From: Nitrospira sp.
GTDB lineage: Bacteria > Nitrospirota > Nitrospiria > Nitrospirales > Nitrospiraceae
Direction of reading: 5' to 3'
Assembly (NCBI GenBank): GCA_024998565.1
Contig: JACOEM010000001.1
Span: 310,001 to 374,000, forward strand
DNA length: 64,000 nt
The position numbers were made by a program, and so were the translations under genes. The notes beneath the pieces are model-generated. The model made no database searches, was not told the DNA's origin, and saw nothing but the letters and a program-made list of their open reading frames with translations. Positions 17,811 to 28,217 of the stretch are shown piece after piece (within the stretch, counting starts at the first letter, position 1; each line of letters starts with the position of its first letter).

Positions 17811-20800
17811 TGCACGATTCACCCAATCATACGCCGGCACGGGTGCCAAAAACGGGCCCCGCTTCCTACGCCTTCAGCAAGCCATCGCTGCGGAGAGAGC
17901 GAATCTTCTGCGGATTGCTCGCCGCAGTCCACTTACTGGTTCCCTGCCTTACCCTCGCCCTCCCCACAGACGGCCGGGTCGCGGGAGGTGGCGCAACCCT
18001 TCAATCCACCCCCAAATCGATCACCATCCAACAAACCACCGACAAGGCCATTCTGAATTGGAAGAGCTTCTCCATCGCCGCCGATGAAGCGGTGCATTTC
18101 AGACAACCATCGGCCGACGCTATTGCGCTCAACCGGGTGATCGGAGGAGATCCCTCCGTCATTCTGGGCCGACTGCAGGCCAACGGGCGCATCTTCCTCC
18201 TCAACCCCAATGGCATCCTCTTCGGCGCCGGCGCACAGATCAACGTCGGCGGCCTCCTCGCGTCAACCTTGCACACGCGCGATGAAGAATTCATGGCCGG
18301 GCGTTACCTCTTTGCCCAAGATCCGTTGAAGGGGCTGAAGACCGTCGTCAACCAGGGCAGGCTGCAGGTCTCCGAACACGGCTTTGTCATCCTCGCGGCA
18401 CCTGCCGTCTCCAACGAAGGCATCATCGTCGCCAATCTGGGCACGACCTTACTGGGCTCCGGACAGAAACTGACGGTCGATCTTATGGGCGACGGTCTCA
18501 TCAACTATGCGCTCGCCGGCAAAGTCCTCGAACAGGTCACGGGTATCGACGAAACCGCCCCCGGCTCGGCGGTGAAGAACAGCGGGACCATTCATGCGGA
18601 CGGCGGACAGGTCATTCTGCAGGCCAGCGCCGCTGGTGACATTTTCTCCTCCGTCGTCAACCAGAGTGGAGTGGTACGCGCCCGCAGCCTCACACACGAA
18701 GATGGAATCGTGCGACTCGACGGAGGGAACAGCGGGCAGGTCACAGTGGCGGGAAGCATCGACGCCTCCGGGCCTGCCCCCGGCCGAACAGGTGGCCGCG
18801 TGTCCCTGCTCGGCGAATCGGTCACGCTAACACCGACCGCGCGCATCGATGTCTCCGGTGACGGGGGCGGAGGCACCGCGCTGATCGGCGGGCAGTTCCA
18901 GGGACGGGGGACAGAACCGACCGCGACCACGACCCGCGTCGCCGACCATGCATCCATCTCGGCAGACGCTCTCACACAAGGTTCCGGTGGCACAGTCATT
19001 GTCTGGGCAGACGGCCACACTCAGTACGCCGGAACCATTTCGGCACAAGGCGGAGCCTCAGGGGGCCACGGCGGCTTCGTGGAAGTCTCAGGCAAGCAGG
19101 CTCTTGATTTCACCGGCCGCGTGGACACGACCGCACCGGCGGGGAACACGGGAACGCTCCTGTTGGACCCGAGCAACATCACCATCTCATCGGCGGCCAA
19201 CGCCAATATCAGCGCCGCTCCGACATTCACGGGCACAACCGCCACATCGACGCTGAACGTGACCACGCTGCAAACCGCACTTGCAACCAACAATGTCATC
19301 GTCGACACGACGAGCCCCTTTGCGAGCGCCGGCAATATCACGGTCTCGAATGCCGTGACCTGGTCCAGCGCCAACTCCCTCGACCTGCGCGCCCACAATA
19401 CGATCACCGTCAACGCCGGACTTTCCTCCACCGGATTAGGCATCCTCCGCCTGATCGGAGATCAGGATGGAATCGGAGGCGGCAACGTCGCCCTCAACGC
19501 CGCGATCTCAGCCCGACTCGGCGGCATTGAAATTTCCGGCGACGGCATCACCAGCGGCACGGCCGGAACGATCACCACGACCGGACTGGCGAGCGGAGAC
19601 GCGGGCCACATCACAATCAACGCGACCGGGGCCGTCAATCTACGGGGTGCCGTCACAGCCAACGGCGGAACCGCAGGCGCCGACACCAGCGGGCGAGCCG
19701 GCGGCACGGTAGCAATCACAGGCGTCGGAGTCACCACCGGTACCCTGACGGCCAACGGCAGCCACGGTAACGGCGCCGATCAACCCGGCGGCGCAGGCGG
19801 CACCCTCAGCATCACCTCGACCAACGGAGTCACGACCGGCGCCCTGACCGCCAGCGGCGGCAACGCCGGCCCCGGCACCGCTGCCGGAGGACAGGCCGGA
19901 AGCCTCGCCGTCACCAACAGCACCGCGGGCAACCTCGCCGTCGGCGCCCTCACCGCACGCACCGGCAACGCCAGCGGCACCAGTGCCAGCGGCCCCGGGG
20001 GCACCGTCACCATCACCCAGCACAACGCGGCCGCCGGCGCCTTCTTGCAAACCGGCGCCATCAGCACCGTCGGCGGCTCCAACGGCGACGGGGGTCCCGT
20101 CACCCTGTCCTCACAAAGCGGCGTCCAGTTTGCGACCGCCGCGACCATCCAGACCACCGGCGGCACAGCCGTGGCCGGCACAGCCGGACGCGCCGGCGGG
20201 GACCTCGCGATCACCGGACGCACCGTCACCACCACCGGCGCCCTCACGACTTCCGGCAGTAACGGCAACGGCGCCGATCAACCCGGCGGCCAGGCCGGCG
20301 CCCTCTCGATCACCGCGGCCGGCACGGTGACCACCTCGGCCGGGGCGCTGACCGCCAGCGGCGGTAACGCCGGGACCGGCAACGCGGCCGGGGGGGCCGC
20401 CGGCGCCCTCTCGGTCACCAATACCTCGCCCACCACCGGCAACGTCACCACCGGGGCCTTGACCAGCCGGACCGGCAACGCCAGCGGCGCCGGGCTCGCC
20501 GGGGCGGCCGGGACGGTGTCCGTCACGCAAACCAATGCGACGGCCGGGGCAACGCTCCAAACCGGCGCAATCAACACCAGCGGCGGCACTCAGGGTGCCG
20601 GCGGCGCCGTCGTGTTGGACTCGATGGGCCACGTCACGGTGACGAGTACGATCACCACGACCGGCGGGGCAGCCGTGACCGGCGGGACTCATGCCGGGGC
20701 CGCCGGCGGCGATGTCACCATCACCGGCGTCAACCGCACGATCACCGGCCTGATCACGGCCAGCGGCGGCGCAGCGGTCGGGACCGATCAGGCCGGGGGC

Positions 20801-23800
20801 CAGGCGGGCGTCGTCGCCGTCACCGGCACCGGGACCGTCACCACCACCGCCGGGGTGACGGCATCCACCGGCGCGGCCACGGGCACCGGGCCGGGCGGCG
20901 GCGCCGGCTCGATCACGCTGACGGGCACCGCCGTCACTTCGGGGCCGCTCACGACGACCGGCGGCAGCAACGGCGCGGGCGGCGCCGTCGCCATCACGTC
21001 CACCACGGGCGCGACCACCCTGACCACCGTCACCACCTCCGGGGGTACCGCGCTGGCCGGGACGGCCGGACGCCCCGCCGGCGCCCTCACCCTGGCTAGT
21101 GCCGACACGCTCACCGCGACCACCCTGACCGCCAGCGGCAGCCACGGCAACGGCGCCGATCAACCCGGCGGCGCAGGCGGCACCCTCAGCATCACCTCGA
21201 CAGGAAGCCATGTCAGAGTCGGAACCATCTCGGCCATCGGCGGCAATGCGCTCGCCGGAAACGCCAACGGGGGCAATGGGGGATCGGTCTCGCTCGATGC
21301 AGGCGGTGCAACACCCACGATCACTCATCAGACAGTGACGACAACAGGAGGCAACCGGATCGGCAGCGGGACCGCGGGGACGGGTGGGGACATCTCCGTG
21401 GCCGATGCATCGCTGCTCTCAGCCGCCACGACCATCGCTGCCGGCGGAGGCAGCGCAGGTGCCGGCACCGGAGGCCACGTGACATTCGGGAATACCGTCG
21501 ATTCATCCGGATCCAACCGCACACTCGCCGTCAATACGAACGGCATCACAACCTTCACCGGAGCAGTCGGGGAGACATTCGCGCTGACCTCTCTCGCCAC
21601 AGATGCGCCGGGAAGCGTCAGAGTCGGCGGCAACGTCACCACGACCGGTGTGCAGACCTACAACGACCCGCTCACGCTGCTCGCCCATTCGACGATGACC
21701 GGCACCACCCCGACCTTCGGCTCGACCCTCACAGGCGGAGGGTTTGATCTCACGCTGAACTTCAGTGGGACGACCGTCATCAACGGGGCCGCCTTTACCG
21801 GCATCAATCAGTTCGTGAGCGGCAATGGAGGGACGACCAGCCTCACCGGCGCGTTCAGTACCACCGGTGCGCAAACATTCGGCGACGCGGTCACACTGGC
21901 CGGCGGCACCACATTGACAAGCTCCGGCAATCACGACATCACGTTCAACAGCACCGTCAACGGAGCGCGGGCTCTGGCCGTCAATACGACCGGCACGACT
22001 ACCTTCGGCGGGCCGGTCGGAACCACCACGGCGCTCACGAGCTTGACCACCGACTCCGGCGGCACCACCGCCGTGAACGGCGGAGCGGTCACCACATCCG
22101 GCAACCAGACCTACAACGATGCCGTGACCATGAACCAGCTCACAACCGTCGCCTCCACCGGCGGGGCCATCACGTTTGCGGAACACGCCACCAATACCCT
22201 GGCGGGAGCCGGCCTGACGGTCGAGGCACCCACCCTTTCGCTCACAAGCGGAAAGACGGTGGCCACGACCGGCAGCGGCCCGATCAGATTCCTGACGAAC
22301 AGCTTTAATCCCAACGGAGCGAATATCGACGCGGGAACGGGCGCGTTCACACTGTCGCCGACTACCCTGACGAACACCATCGAGTTCGGCGATGTAAACA
22401 CTGCGCGGGCGACCACGGTGTATTACGGATCCCTGTTCGGAAGTCTGACGGCCGGCAGCTTTACCATAGGCCGCCCGACCCACAGCGGCAACATCTTCGT
22501 CACAGGCGTGGCGGCAGCCCCCAGTTCGATCCAGATCGTGAACGGCGGAGCGGGAGCGGTCACCTTTGAAAACTCCCCCTATGTCGGCGGAAACCAATCC
22601 CTCGGAGTCACCGGCGGAACCGGCGGCATCACCATTGGGCAAGACCTGACGCTTGGGACCGGGACCTTGCGGTTGACGACGACGGGAGCGATTTCGCAAA
22701 CGGCAGGAACCCTCATCGCGGAGACCGCCGGGGTCTCCGCGACAAGCGGGATCACGTTGGCACAGCCCCTCAATGACGTAGTCACACTGGCGGCTCGGAC
22801 GACGGCAGGCGACCTGACCTTCACGAATAACAACGGATTCACGATCGGCGCAGTGACAGCTACCGCAGACGGGTTCCATCCCGCCGTCACAGGTGTGAGC
22901 GCAGGCGGCGCCATTACTCTTCAGAGCGGCGGCGCAGTCACGCAAACCCAGCGGATTCTCGGCTCAAGCTTGAGACTTCTGGGCAGCGGCCCTTTCACGC
23001 TGACAGACCACACAAATGAGGTGACGGCATTCTCAGCCAATACGACCGACCACGTACAATACACCGATGCGAGCGACGTCATTCTCGGCACCTCGAATAT
23101 CCCGGATCACTTCGATCTCACTACGAGCGGCGCCATCACCCAGAGCGGGGCTCTCACCGTCACCGGCAGAACGACACTCGCTGCAGGAGCGAGCGACATC
23201 ACACTCACACAGCCCGGCAATAATTTCTCGCGTGTCGACATCACGAGTGCGAACCATGTCGCCCTGACGGACAGCGATGCGCTGGTGCTCGGCGCGTCAA
23301 CCGTCAACGGCACCCTGGACATCGCCACCAACGGCGCACTCACCCAAAGTGGGGCATTGACCGTGGGCGGCGCCGCCACGCTCGCCTCCGGCTCCTATGA
23401 CATCACCTTGATCGAGGCCGGAAACGACTTCAACAGCGTCAGCATCACCGGCGGCAACCACGTCTCGCTCACGGACACGAATGCGCTCAGGCTCGCCACA
23501 TCCACCATCACCGGGAACCTGCACGCCCATGCCGGCACTCTGACGATCGGGGGCGCGCTGACGTCAAGTGGCGGCAACCTGACTCTGACCGGCACGAACT
23601 CGGTGACCCAGCTGGCCCACCTTTCGGTGACCGGCGCCCACACGATCACGGTCACTGCGCCCAGCGGCCCGTTGGCCATGGCGCCCACCGCCACGACCAG
23701 CAGCGACACCGGCGCCATCGCCTATGCCGCAGGAGCAGATATTACCCTGGGGTCCCTGCGCACCGGTGCAGGAGTGACTGTGATATCGAGCGGCGGGTCG

Positions 23801-24304
23801 GTGTTGAGCACAGCAGGTTCGGGCATGAACGTCACCGCAGGCGCGAACTCATCCTTGCAGGCGCTCAACGGAGTGGTCGGAACGCAAGTCGCGCCGATCA
23901 CCGTGCATGTGAGCGCCGGCACCCTCGGCATTCATGCGACGGCGGCCCGTTTCGGCATCTCGGCCTTTCTGAACGGCACCGTATTCCCCGGCCAGGCGCT
24001 CACCATGCTGAATGCCCCCCCCGGCCTTGTCTGTTTCAATGCCTGCCGGTTCGGCACGATCCCCTCGTTCAACGTGGCGTCCGCCATCCCCTGGTATATG
24101 CGCCACGCGTCCAACCCCTTATGGTACAGCATTCTCTCGACCTATCTACCGGAAGACGTGGTCGAGGGAACGCGCATGGATGTCTTCATGGACAAAGACC
24201 ACGTGGCCCGTGAAATCCCTCCTTGCACCCCGACCGGCGCCTGCGCACCCGAAGCCACAATCCTCACGCCACCCTCCGGCACCGAAGACGCAACCGCGTA
24301 CTGA
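17810..24304 (+). CDS. Very large TpsA exoprotein (filamentous haemagglutinin-type adhesin)
   Basis: A 2164-residue secreted protein. Residues 1-50 form an extended signal region with a hydrophobic core. Residues 52-320 match the TPS secretion domain, with the hallmark motif LLNPNGILFG and VKNSGTIHADGGQVIL. The remainder is a long beta-helix-like array very rich in Gly, Thr, Ala and Ser. Residues about 620-1150 contain large imperfect repeats (units built around ADQPGG and LTASGGNAG). Away from the signal peptide, cysteines appear only near the C-terminus, as two close pairs (CFNAC and CTPTGAC). No toxin-like C-terminal domain or VENN-type motif is visible, so this looks like an adhesin rather than a contact-dependent inhibition effector. 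It forms an operon with tpsB. Confidence 0.93.
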   Translation: MHDSPNHTPARVPKTGPASYAFSKPSLRRERIFCGLLAAVHLLVPCLTLALPTDGRVAGGGATLQSTPKSITIQQTTDKAILNWKSFSIAADEAVHFRQPSADAIALNRVIGGDPSVILGRLQANGRIFLLNPNGILFGAGAQINVGGLLASTLHTRDEEFMAGRYLFAQDPLKGLKTVVNQGRLQVSEHGFVILAAPAVSNEGIIVANLGTTLLGSGQKLTVDLMGDGLINYALAGKVLEQVTGIDETAPGSAVKNSGTIHADGGQVILQASAAGDIFSSVVNQSGVVRARSLTHEDGIVRLDGGNSGQVTVAGSIDASGPAPGRTGGRVSLLGESVTLTPTARIDVSGDGGGGTALIGGQFQGRGTEPTATTTRVADHASISADALTQGSGGTVIVWADGHTQYAGTISAQGGASGGHGGFVEVSGKQALDFTGRVDTTAPAGNTGTLLLDPSNITISSAANANISAAPTFTGTTATSTLNVTTLQTALATNNVIVDTTSPFASAGNITVSNAVTWSSANSLDLRAHNTITVNAGLSSTGLGILRLIGDQDGIGGGNVALNAAISARLGGIEISGDGITSGTAGTITTTGLASGDAGHITINATGAVNLRGAVTANGGTAGADTSGRAGGTVAITGVGVTTGTLTANGSHGNGADQPGGAGGTLSITSTNGVTTGALTASGGNAGPGTAAGGQAGSLAVTNSTAGNLAVGALTARTGNASGTSASGPGGTVTITQHNAAAGAFLQTGAISTVGGSNGDGGPVTLSSQSGVQFATAATIQTTGGTAVAGTAGRAGGDLAITGRTVTTTGALTTSGSNGNGADQPGGQAGALSITAAGTVTTSAGALTASGGNAGTGNAAGGAAGALSVTNTSPTTGNVTTGALTSRTGNASGAGLAGAAGTVSVTQTNATAGATLQTGAINTSGGTQGAGGAVVLDSMGHVTVTSTITTTGGAAVTGGTHAGAAGGDVTITGVNRTITGLITASGGAAVGTDQAGGQAGVVAVTGTGTVTTTAGVTASTGAATGTGPGGGAGSITLTGTAVTSGPLTTTGGSNGAGGAVAITSTTGATTLTTVTTSGGTALAGTAGRPAGALTLASADTLTATTLTASGSHGNGADQPGGAGGTLSITSTGSHVRVGTISAIGGNALAGNANGGNGGSVSLDAGGATPTITHQTVTTTGGNRIGSGTAGTGGDISVADASLLSAATTIAAGGGSAGAGTGGHVTFGNTVDSSGSNRTLAVNTNGITTFTGAVGETFALTSLATDAPGSVRVGGNVTTTGVQTYNDPLTLLAHSTMTGTTPTFGSTLTGGGFDLTLNFSGTTVINGAAFTGINQFVSGNGGTTSLTGAFSTTGAQTFGDAVTLAGGTTLTSSGNHDITFNSTVNGARALAVNTTGTTTFGGPVGTTTALTSLTTDSGGTTAVNGGAVTTSGNQTYNDAVTMNQLTTVASTGGAITFAEHATNTLAGAGLTVEAPTLSLTSGKTVATTGSGPIRFLTNSFNPNGANIDAGTGAFTLSPTTLTNTIEFGDVNTARATTVYYGSLFGSLTAGSFTIGRPTHSGNIFVTGVAAAPSSIQIVNGGAGAVTFENSPYVGGNQSLGVTGGTGGITIGQDLTLGTGTLRLTTTGAISQTAGTLIAETAGVSATSGITLAQPLNDVVTLAARTTAGDLTFTNNNGFTIGAVTATADGFHPAVTGVSAGGAITLQSGGAVTQTQRILGSSLRLLGSGPFTLTDHTNEVTAFSANTTDHVQYTDASDVILGTSNIPDHFDLTTSGAITQSGALTVTGRTTLAAGASDITLTQPGNNFSRVDITSANHVALTDSDALVLGASTVNGTLDIATNGALTQSGALTVGGAATLASGSYDITLIEAGNDFNSVSITGGNHVSLTDTNALRLATSTITGNLHAHAGTLTIGGALTSSGGNLTLTGTNSVTQLAHLSVTGAHTITVTAPSGPLAMAPTATTSSDTGAIAYAAGADITLGSLRTGAGVTVISSGGSVLSTAGSGMNVTAGANSSLQALNGVVGTQVAPITVHVSAGTLGIHATAARFGISAFLNGTVFPGQALTMLNAPPGLVCFNACRFGTIPSFNVASAIPWYMRHASNPLWYSILSTYLPEDVVEGTRMDVFMDKDHVAREIPPCTPTGACAPEATILTPPSGTEDATAY
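19742..19821 (+). repeat. Internal TpsA repeat, copy 1 (partner at 21122-21201)
   Basis: These 80 bases match 21122-21201 with about three differences. The two copies are exactly 1380 bases (460 codons) apart and in frame. They encode the ADQPGG-containing turn of the beta-helix. A looser third copy lies near 20255-20300. Confidence 0.85.
21122..21201 (+). repeat. Internal TpsA repeat, copy 2 (partner at 19742-19821)
   Basis: This is the second near-identical copy of the 80-base segment within the TpsA gene. Differences from copy 1 are few and mostly at third codon positions, which suggests recent duplication or gene conversion inside the gene. Confidence 0.85.
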
Positions 24305-24341
24305 TCGTTGATTCACCGCCTGACGGTCCGGCATCCCCCCA

Positions 24342-24875
24342 TCAAGCATCACCGGACCCACTTGCGCTCCTCCGCCCCGAAGCCCAGCGCAACAACAGCG
24401 GCAGCACGACCGCCCACAGGATAGACAGCAACAACAACGAGAGGGTCTCATTGCGGCCAAGCCGGAGCGCTCCGAGTTGTTGTCCTGCGTAGTAACTCAA
24501 CGGACCGAAGATCCCCCCGACAAGCGCCGCCGGCCGATTGTGCCCCGCCAACCAACGAAGAGACCCGTTCAACGTCGTCGCCAAGAGGCACCAGAGTGCG
24601 ATCAACCAGGGCGGACACAGCCAGGGCGCGAAGGGGTTCTCGACAAACAGGAGGAGACCGGCGAAGCTGAGGGCGCTGTCCAGCAGCGTTCCGAACAGTC
24701 CAACCACGATAACGATTCGAGCGGTCGCGCGGCGGTCGGCCGAGGAGCAGACATTCACACCGACCAGGCAGGCGACCAGGATGGGGCCCATCCAGTGATA
24801 GGCCCAACCCGTGCCAAGGACAGCGATCCACCAGCCGACCTGAAAGACCACCGCATTAGCGATGGCGTTGCTCAT
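24342..24875 (-). CDS. DUF2878-type integral membrane protein
   Basis: A 177-residue hydrophobic protein from the ATG at 24875, with about five or six membrane segments. Motifs such as FQVGWWIAVLG, GTLLDSALSFAGLL and PPWLIALWCLLATTLNGSL are those I associate with DUF2878, a family that travels with cyclopropane synthase/DUF1365 clusters. Its ATG overlaps the stop of the cfa-like gene in an ATGA junction. It is the last gene of the long minus-strand array that begins at 41043 and is convergent with the TpsA gene. Its biochemical role is unknown. Confidence 0.75.
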   Translation of the reverse strand: MSNAIANAVVFQVGWWIAVLGTGWAYHWMGPILVACLVGVNVCSSADRRATARIVIVVGLFGTLLDSALSFAGLLLFVENPFAPWLCPPWLIALWCLLATTLNGSLRWLAGHNRPAALVGGIFGPLSYYAGQQLGALRLGRNETLSLLLLSILWAVVLPLLLRWASGRRSASGSGDA

Positions 24876-26179
24876 CCTGCCAGGGGATCCTGCCGCCACC
24901 CGGATTTCGCGAACAGGAGGTGGGCTGTCGAGATCGACCGTTCGAGGAATCCGCCTTCGCAGTAGGACAAATAAAATTCCCACAGCCGCAGGAACTCGGA
25001 ACGAAATCCGAGCCGCCCCACGTACTCGACATTCCTCCGCAGGTTCTCGCGCCAGCCTCGCAAGGTCGGCGGGTAATGCGCGCCGATATCCTGTAGATGC
25101 AACAGGCTGAAGTCCGATGCCTGCGCCATGGCCCGACACAAGGTATTCACGGAAGGGATGCAACTACCGGGGAAGATGAAGCGTTGGATAAAATCGACCG
25201 ACCGCTTCGCCCGCTCATAGTACCGCTCATCGATGGTGATCGCCTGGAGCAGCATCAGCCCGTCGGGCTTTAACAGGCGACTGCAGACATCGAAGAACGC
25301 GGGGTAGTATTCATGGCCCACGGCCTCGATCATCTCCACCGAAACCAGCTTGTCGAACCGCAAGCCGAGCGCGGGCAAATCCCGATAATCGGTGAGCAGC
25401 ACCCGCACACGATCGGACAGGCCGTCCTCACGCACCCGGCGAACCGCCAGTTCGTACTGCGCTCGGGAAATCGTGGTCGTCGTCACTCGACAACCGTAGG
25501 TCTTCGCGGCGTGGCAGGCCAGGCCGCCCCAGCCGGATCCGATTTCCACCAGATGGTCGTCTTCCGTCAGATGGAGCTTGCGGCAGATCAAATCGAGCTT
25601 GGCGCGCGAAGCCTCCTCCAGCGTGCTGTCGGGACGTTGGAAATAGGCGCAGGAATACATCATGGTCCGATCCAGCATCTGCGCAAAGAATTCGTTGCTC
25701 AGGTCGTAATGGGCCGCAATGTTTTGCCGGCTTCCCGTTTTGGTATTCCGTCGAAGCCGGTGCGCAACCTTGAGCAGCGGTGCGGACAAGCGCGCCACCC
25801 CCCGCTCCATACCGTCCACGAGCGATCGATTCAACGCGAAAATCCGGACCAGCGCCGTGAGGTCGTCGCAATGCCAGTCGCCCCGGGCATAACTTTCTCC
25901 CGCACCCACCGTCCCGCTCCACGCGATGTCGAGATAACAGTCGGGCGCGAGAATGGTAATCGTCGCCTTGAGCGTTGAGACGGAGCAGGGCTCGCCGAAG
26001 ACCGTGCGGCTCGGCCCCTCCACCACCGTGATCGTTCCCTGGATGAGCCGGCGCAGACGGGCACGGACGATGCGTCTGGCAATCCGGACCAGCAGGCCGG
26101 GAGAAGGGTCAGACTCTGCGGCATGCGGCGGCCGCCGGTCCACGGCGGGTGAACAGTCGGTCGGCACGAGGTCATTCAT
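24872..26179 (-). CDS. cfa: Cyclopropane-fatty-acyl-phospholipid synthase family methyltransferase
   Basis: A 435-residue SAM-dependent enzyme acting on unsaturated acyl chains of membrane phospholipids. The SAM-binding motif is [16 protein letters not shown], preceded by the family's [18 protein letters not shown], and followed by [17 protein letters not shown] and [11 protein letters not shown] chose the ATG at 26179 for its AAGGAGG site 8 bases upstream. ATGA overlaps link it to DUF1365 upstream and DUF2878 downstream. In proteobacteria this gene set responds to light or singlet oxygen, and related methyltransferases make methylated or furan fatty acids; which product forms here cannot be told from sequence alone. 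Confidence 0.92.
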   Translation of the reverse strand: MNDLVPTDCSPAVDRRPPHAAESDPSPGLLVRIARRIVRARLRRLIQGTITVVEGPSRTVFGEPCSVSTLKATITILAPDCYLDIAWSGTVGAGESYARGDWHCDDLTALVRIFALNRSLVDGMERGVARLSAPLLKVAHRLRRNTKTGSRQNIAAHYDLSNEFFAQMLDRTMMYSCAYFQRPDSTLEEASRAKLDLICRKLHLTEDDHLVEIGSGWGGLACHAAKTYGCRVTTTTISRAQYELAVRRVREDGLSDRVRVLLTDYRDLPALGLRFDKLVSVEMIEAVGHEYYPAFFDVCSRLLKPDGLMLLQAITIDERYYERAKRSVDFIQRFIFPGSCIPSVNTLCRAMAQASDFSLLHLQDIGAHYPPTLRGWRENLRRNVEYVGRLGFRSEFLRLWEFYLSYCEGGFLERSISTAHLLFAKSGWRQDPLAG

Positions 26180-26961
26180 CCGGATATCCTCCTTGCATCG
26201 ACGGAATGCCTGGACCTGTCGGGATGGGGAATGACGGGACAACGTTTCAACCACAGGCGCAACGCCTGCCAATGGATCGCCGCAATCACCTGCGTCGTCA
26301 TCAGCGGGTACCGCAGCAACACACGGGCCAGGGACCTACCGGTCATCTCCTCCCGGCGCAGGACCATCGTGGCATCGAAGAACCGTTCTCCACCGTGGAA
26401 ATTCTCCATGTGCACCGAAAGCGCTGCACCGGGCGTGCCGAACCGCCAATCGTAGTCCACATCCATGCCCATGAACGGAGAGACGTGAAATTGCTTGCCG
26501 AAGCGATACCGGTGTCGACGACCGATCCCCTCATCCAGGGACGCACCGAGCACATAACAATGCTGTTCGCCCCACGGTGTGTTCGTCACTTCAGCCACCA
26601 CGGTCTCAACCAGCCGATCGGCGGGGTCGAAACAATAATAAAAGCTCACCGGGTTGAAGCCGTACCCGAAGTAGCGCAGGTGCGTAAGCAGCCGGATCGG
26701 ACCGGCCGGCCGGCGACCGGTCTTCGATTCGACGAGATCACGCACATTCTGATCCAGAGGCTTCTCCGGATCGCCCAGGTGGTCGCTCTGCCTAAACCAG
26801 GCCAGGTTCGGGGTCGCGGGAGACCAGAACCAGCGTTCATGGAAGAGGTCCGGTAATTCGGTCAGATCCAGATACATCATGAAGATCGAGTAGTGGAACG
26901 AATGGCGAACCGGCACATCGCGTCGATGCCTGACCGTTCCCTCATACACGCAGCTCTTCAT
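26176..26961 (-). CDS. DUF1365 family protein
   Basis: A 261-residue protein starting with [22 protein letters not shown], the classic DUF1365 opening, and containing [14 protein letters not shown] and [14 protein letters not shown]. The family has no settled activity but is nearly always encoded between an FAD amine oxidase and a cfa-like methyltransferase, as here. Four-base overlaps on both sides imply translational coupling. It probably takes part in the same fatty-acid or lipid modification. Confidence 0.9.
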   Translation of the reverse strand: MKSCVYEGTVRHRRDVPVRHSFHYSIFMMYLDLTELPDLFHERWFWSPATPNLAWFRQSDHLGDPEKPLDQNVRDLVESKTGRRPAGPIRLLTHLRYFGYGFNPVSFYYCFDPADRLVETVVAEVTNTPWGEQHCYVLGASLDEGIGRRHRYRFGKQFHVSPFMGMDVDYDWRFGTPGAALSVHMENFHGGERFFDATMVLRREEMTGRSLARVLLRYPLMTTQVIAAIHWQALRLWLKRCPVIPHPDRSRHSVDARRISG

Positions 26962-28217
26962 GCATGCCCCGCCGTGAGCGCCTGACAGGCCGTCATGGCG
27001 CTCTTCACGCCGTCTTCATGGAAACCGAAGCCCCAATAGGCCCCGCAATACCACGTCCGCCGACGTCCGTTGATCTCCCCGTGCCGTTGCTGCGCGGCGA
27101 TCGCTTCGGGGGAAAAGACCGGATGGTGATACGTGATGCGCTGGAGAATCGTCGCCGGATGGATCGCCGCGCTGTGATTCAACGTCACACAGAAATCGTA
27201 CGGCGCGCTCAGCCCCTGAAGTCGATTCATGTGATAGGTCACCAAGGCATGGTCCGGCGGGTTCGGCACCAGATGATAGTTCCAGGCCGCCCAGGCCAGG
27301 CGGCGTCTCGGAAGGAGCGATCGGTCTATGTGCAACACTGCTTCATTCGGTTGATAACGGATCGCCCCGAGAATCTCCTTCTCCAGGGGAGACGGGTCCG
27401 CTAACAGCGCCAACGCCTGGTCGCTATGGCAGGCAAGAAGGACTCCGTCGAATGACTCGGTCCGGTGGATCCCGCGAGGGTCGCATCCCCGCACCTCGAC
27501 ACGGTCCGCGTAACGGGTGACCGACTCCACCGGAGACTGAAGCCGGATGCGGTCACGGAAAGGCCGCACCAGGCGCTCGACATATTGCCGTGAGCCGCCG
27601 GTCACCACCCTCCAGGTCGGACGCGCATCGACCGACAACATGCCGTGGTTCTTGAAAAACTGAACGAGGTACCGCGCCGGAAACTCCTGCATTGTGGCGC
27701 GGCCGGCCGACCAGATAGCCCCCGCCATGGGAACGATGTACTGACGAATAAACGCCGGCGAGTAACGGTTCTGCTCCAGATACGCGCCCAACGAAGGGCC
27801 GGGGCCCGGTTCATCCAGTAATTCCAGCGACTCCCGATTGAAGCGGAGAATATCCCGGATCATGCGATAGAACGAGGGCCGCAGCAGATTGCGCCGCTGG
27901 GCGAAGAGGCTGTTCAACGTAGTGCCGTTGTACTCCAACCCGGTCTCCTCACACCGCACACTGAAGCTCATGTCGCTCGGCTGCGAGGCCACACCCAGGC
28001 GATCCAGCAGCGCCATAAAATTCGGGTAGGTCCAGTCGTTGAATACGATAAACCCGGTATCGATTGCATAGGTCGTCCCCTGCAGGTCCACATCGACCGT
28101 GTTGGTATGGCCCCCGATGTACGCACCGGCCTCGAAGACGGTGAGGTCATGATCCCGGTGCAGCACATGCGCCGCCGTCATTCCCGCAATGCCCGTGCCG
28201 ACAATGGCAAGCTTCAT
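26958..28217 (-). CDS. FAD-dependent amine-oxidase-type oxidoreductase
   Basis: A 419-residue flavoprotein. From the ATG at 28217 it starts with [19 protein letters not shown], a dinucleotide-binding Rossmann motif, followed by [17 protein letters not shown]. Further family features are the [15 protein letters not shown] region and a C-terminal [18 protein letters not shown]-binding segment. Members of this group are called NAD/FAD-binding or amine oxidases but probably act as lipid desaturases or saturases; related proteins occur in furan fatty acid synthesis loci (recollection). It overlaps neighbours by ATGA on both sides. Confidence 0.9.
   Translation of the reverse strand: MKLAIVGTGIAGMTAAHVLHRDHDLTVFEAGAYIGGHTNTVDVDLQGTTYAIDTGFIVFNDWTYPNFMALLDRLGVASQPSDMSFSVRCEETGLEYNGTTLNSLFAQRRNLLRPSFYRMIRDILRFNRESLELLDEPGPGPSLGAYLEQNRYSPAFIRQYIVPMAGAIWSAGRATMQEFPARYLVQFFKNHGMLSVDARPTWRVVTGGSRQYVERLVRPFRDRIRLQSPVESVTRYADRVEVRGCDPRGIHRTESFDGVLLACHSDQALALLADPSPLEKEILGAIRYQPNEAVLHIDRSLLPRRRLAWAAWNYHLVPNPPDHALVTYHMNRLQGLSAPYDFCVTLNHSAAIHPATILQRITYHHPVFSPEAIAAQQRHGEINGRRRTWYCGAYWGFGFHEDGVKSAMTACQALTAGHA

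Noticed and set aside
19650-21200. Repeats in TpsA as a possible CRISPR or minisatellite
   Set aside because: Spacing is irregular and in whole codons, copies encode beta-helix turns, and there are no spacer-like units.
20111-22945. Long minus-strand open frames (405 and 480 codons) opposite the TpsA gene
   Set aside because: They are mirror frames of the GC-rich repetitive TpsA sequence: Arg/Gly/Ala-rich, with no domain and no binding sites. The TpsA frame is clearly coding.
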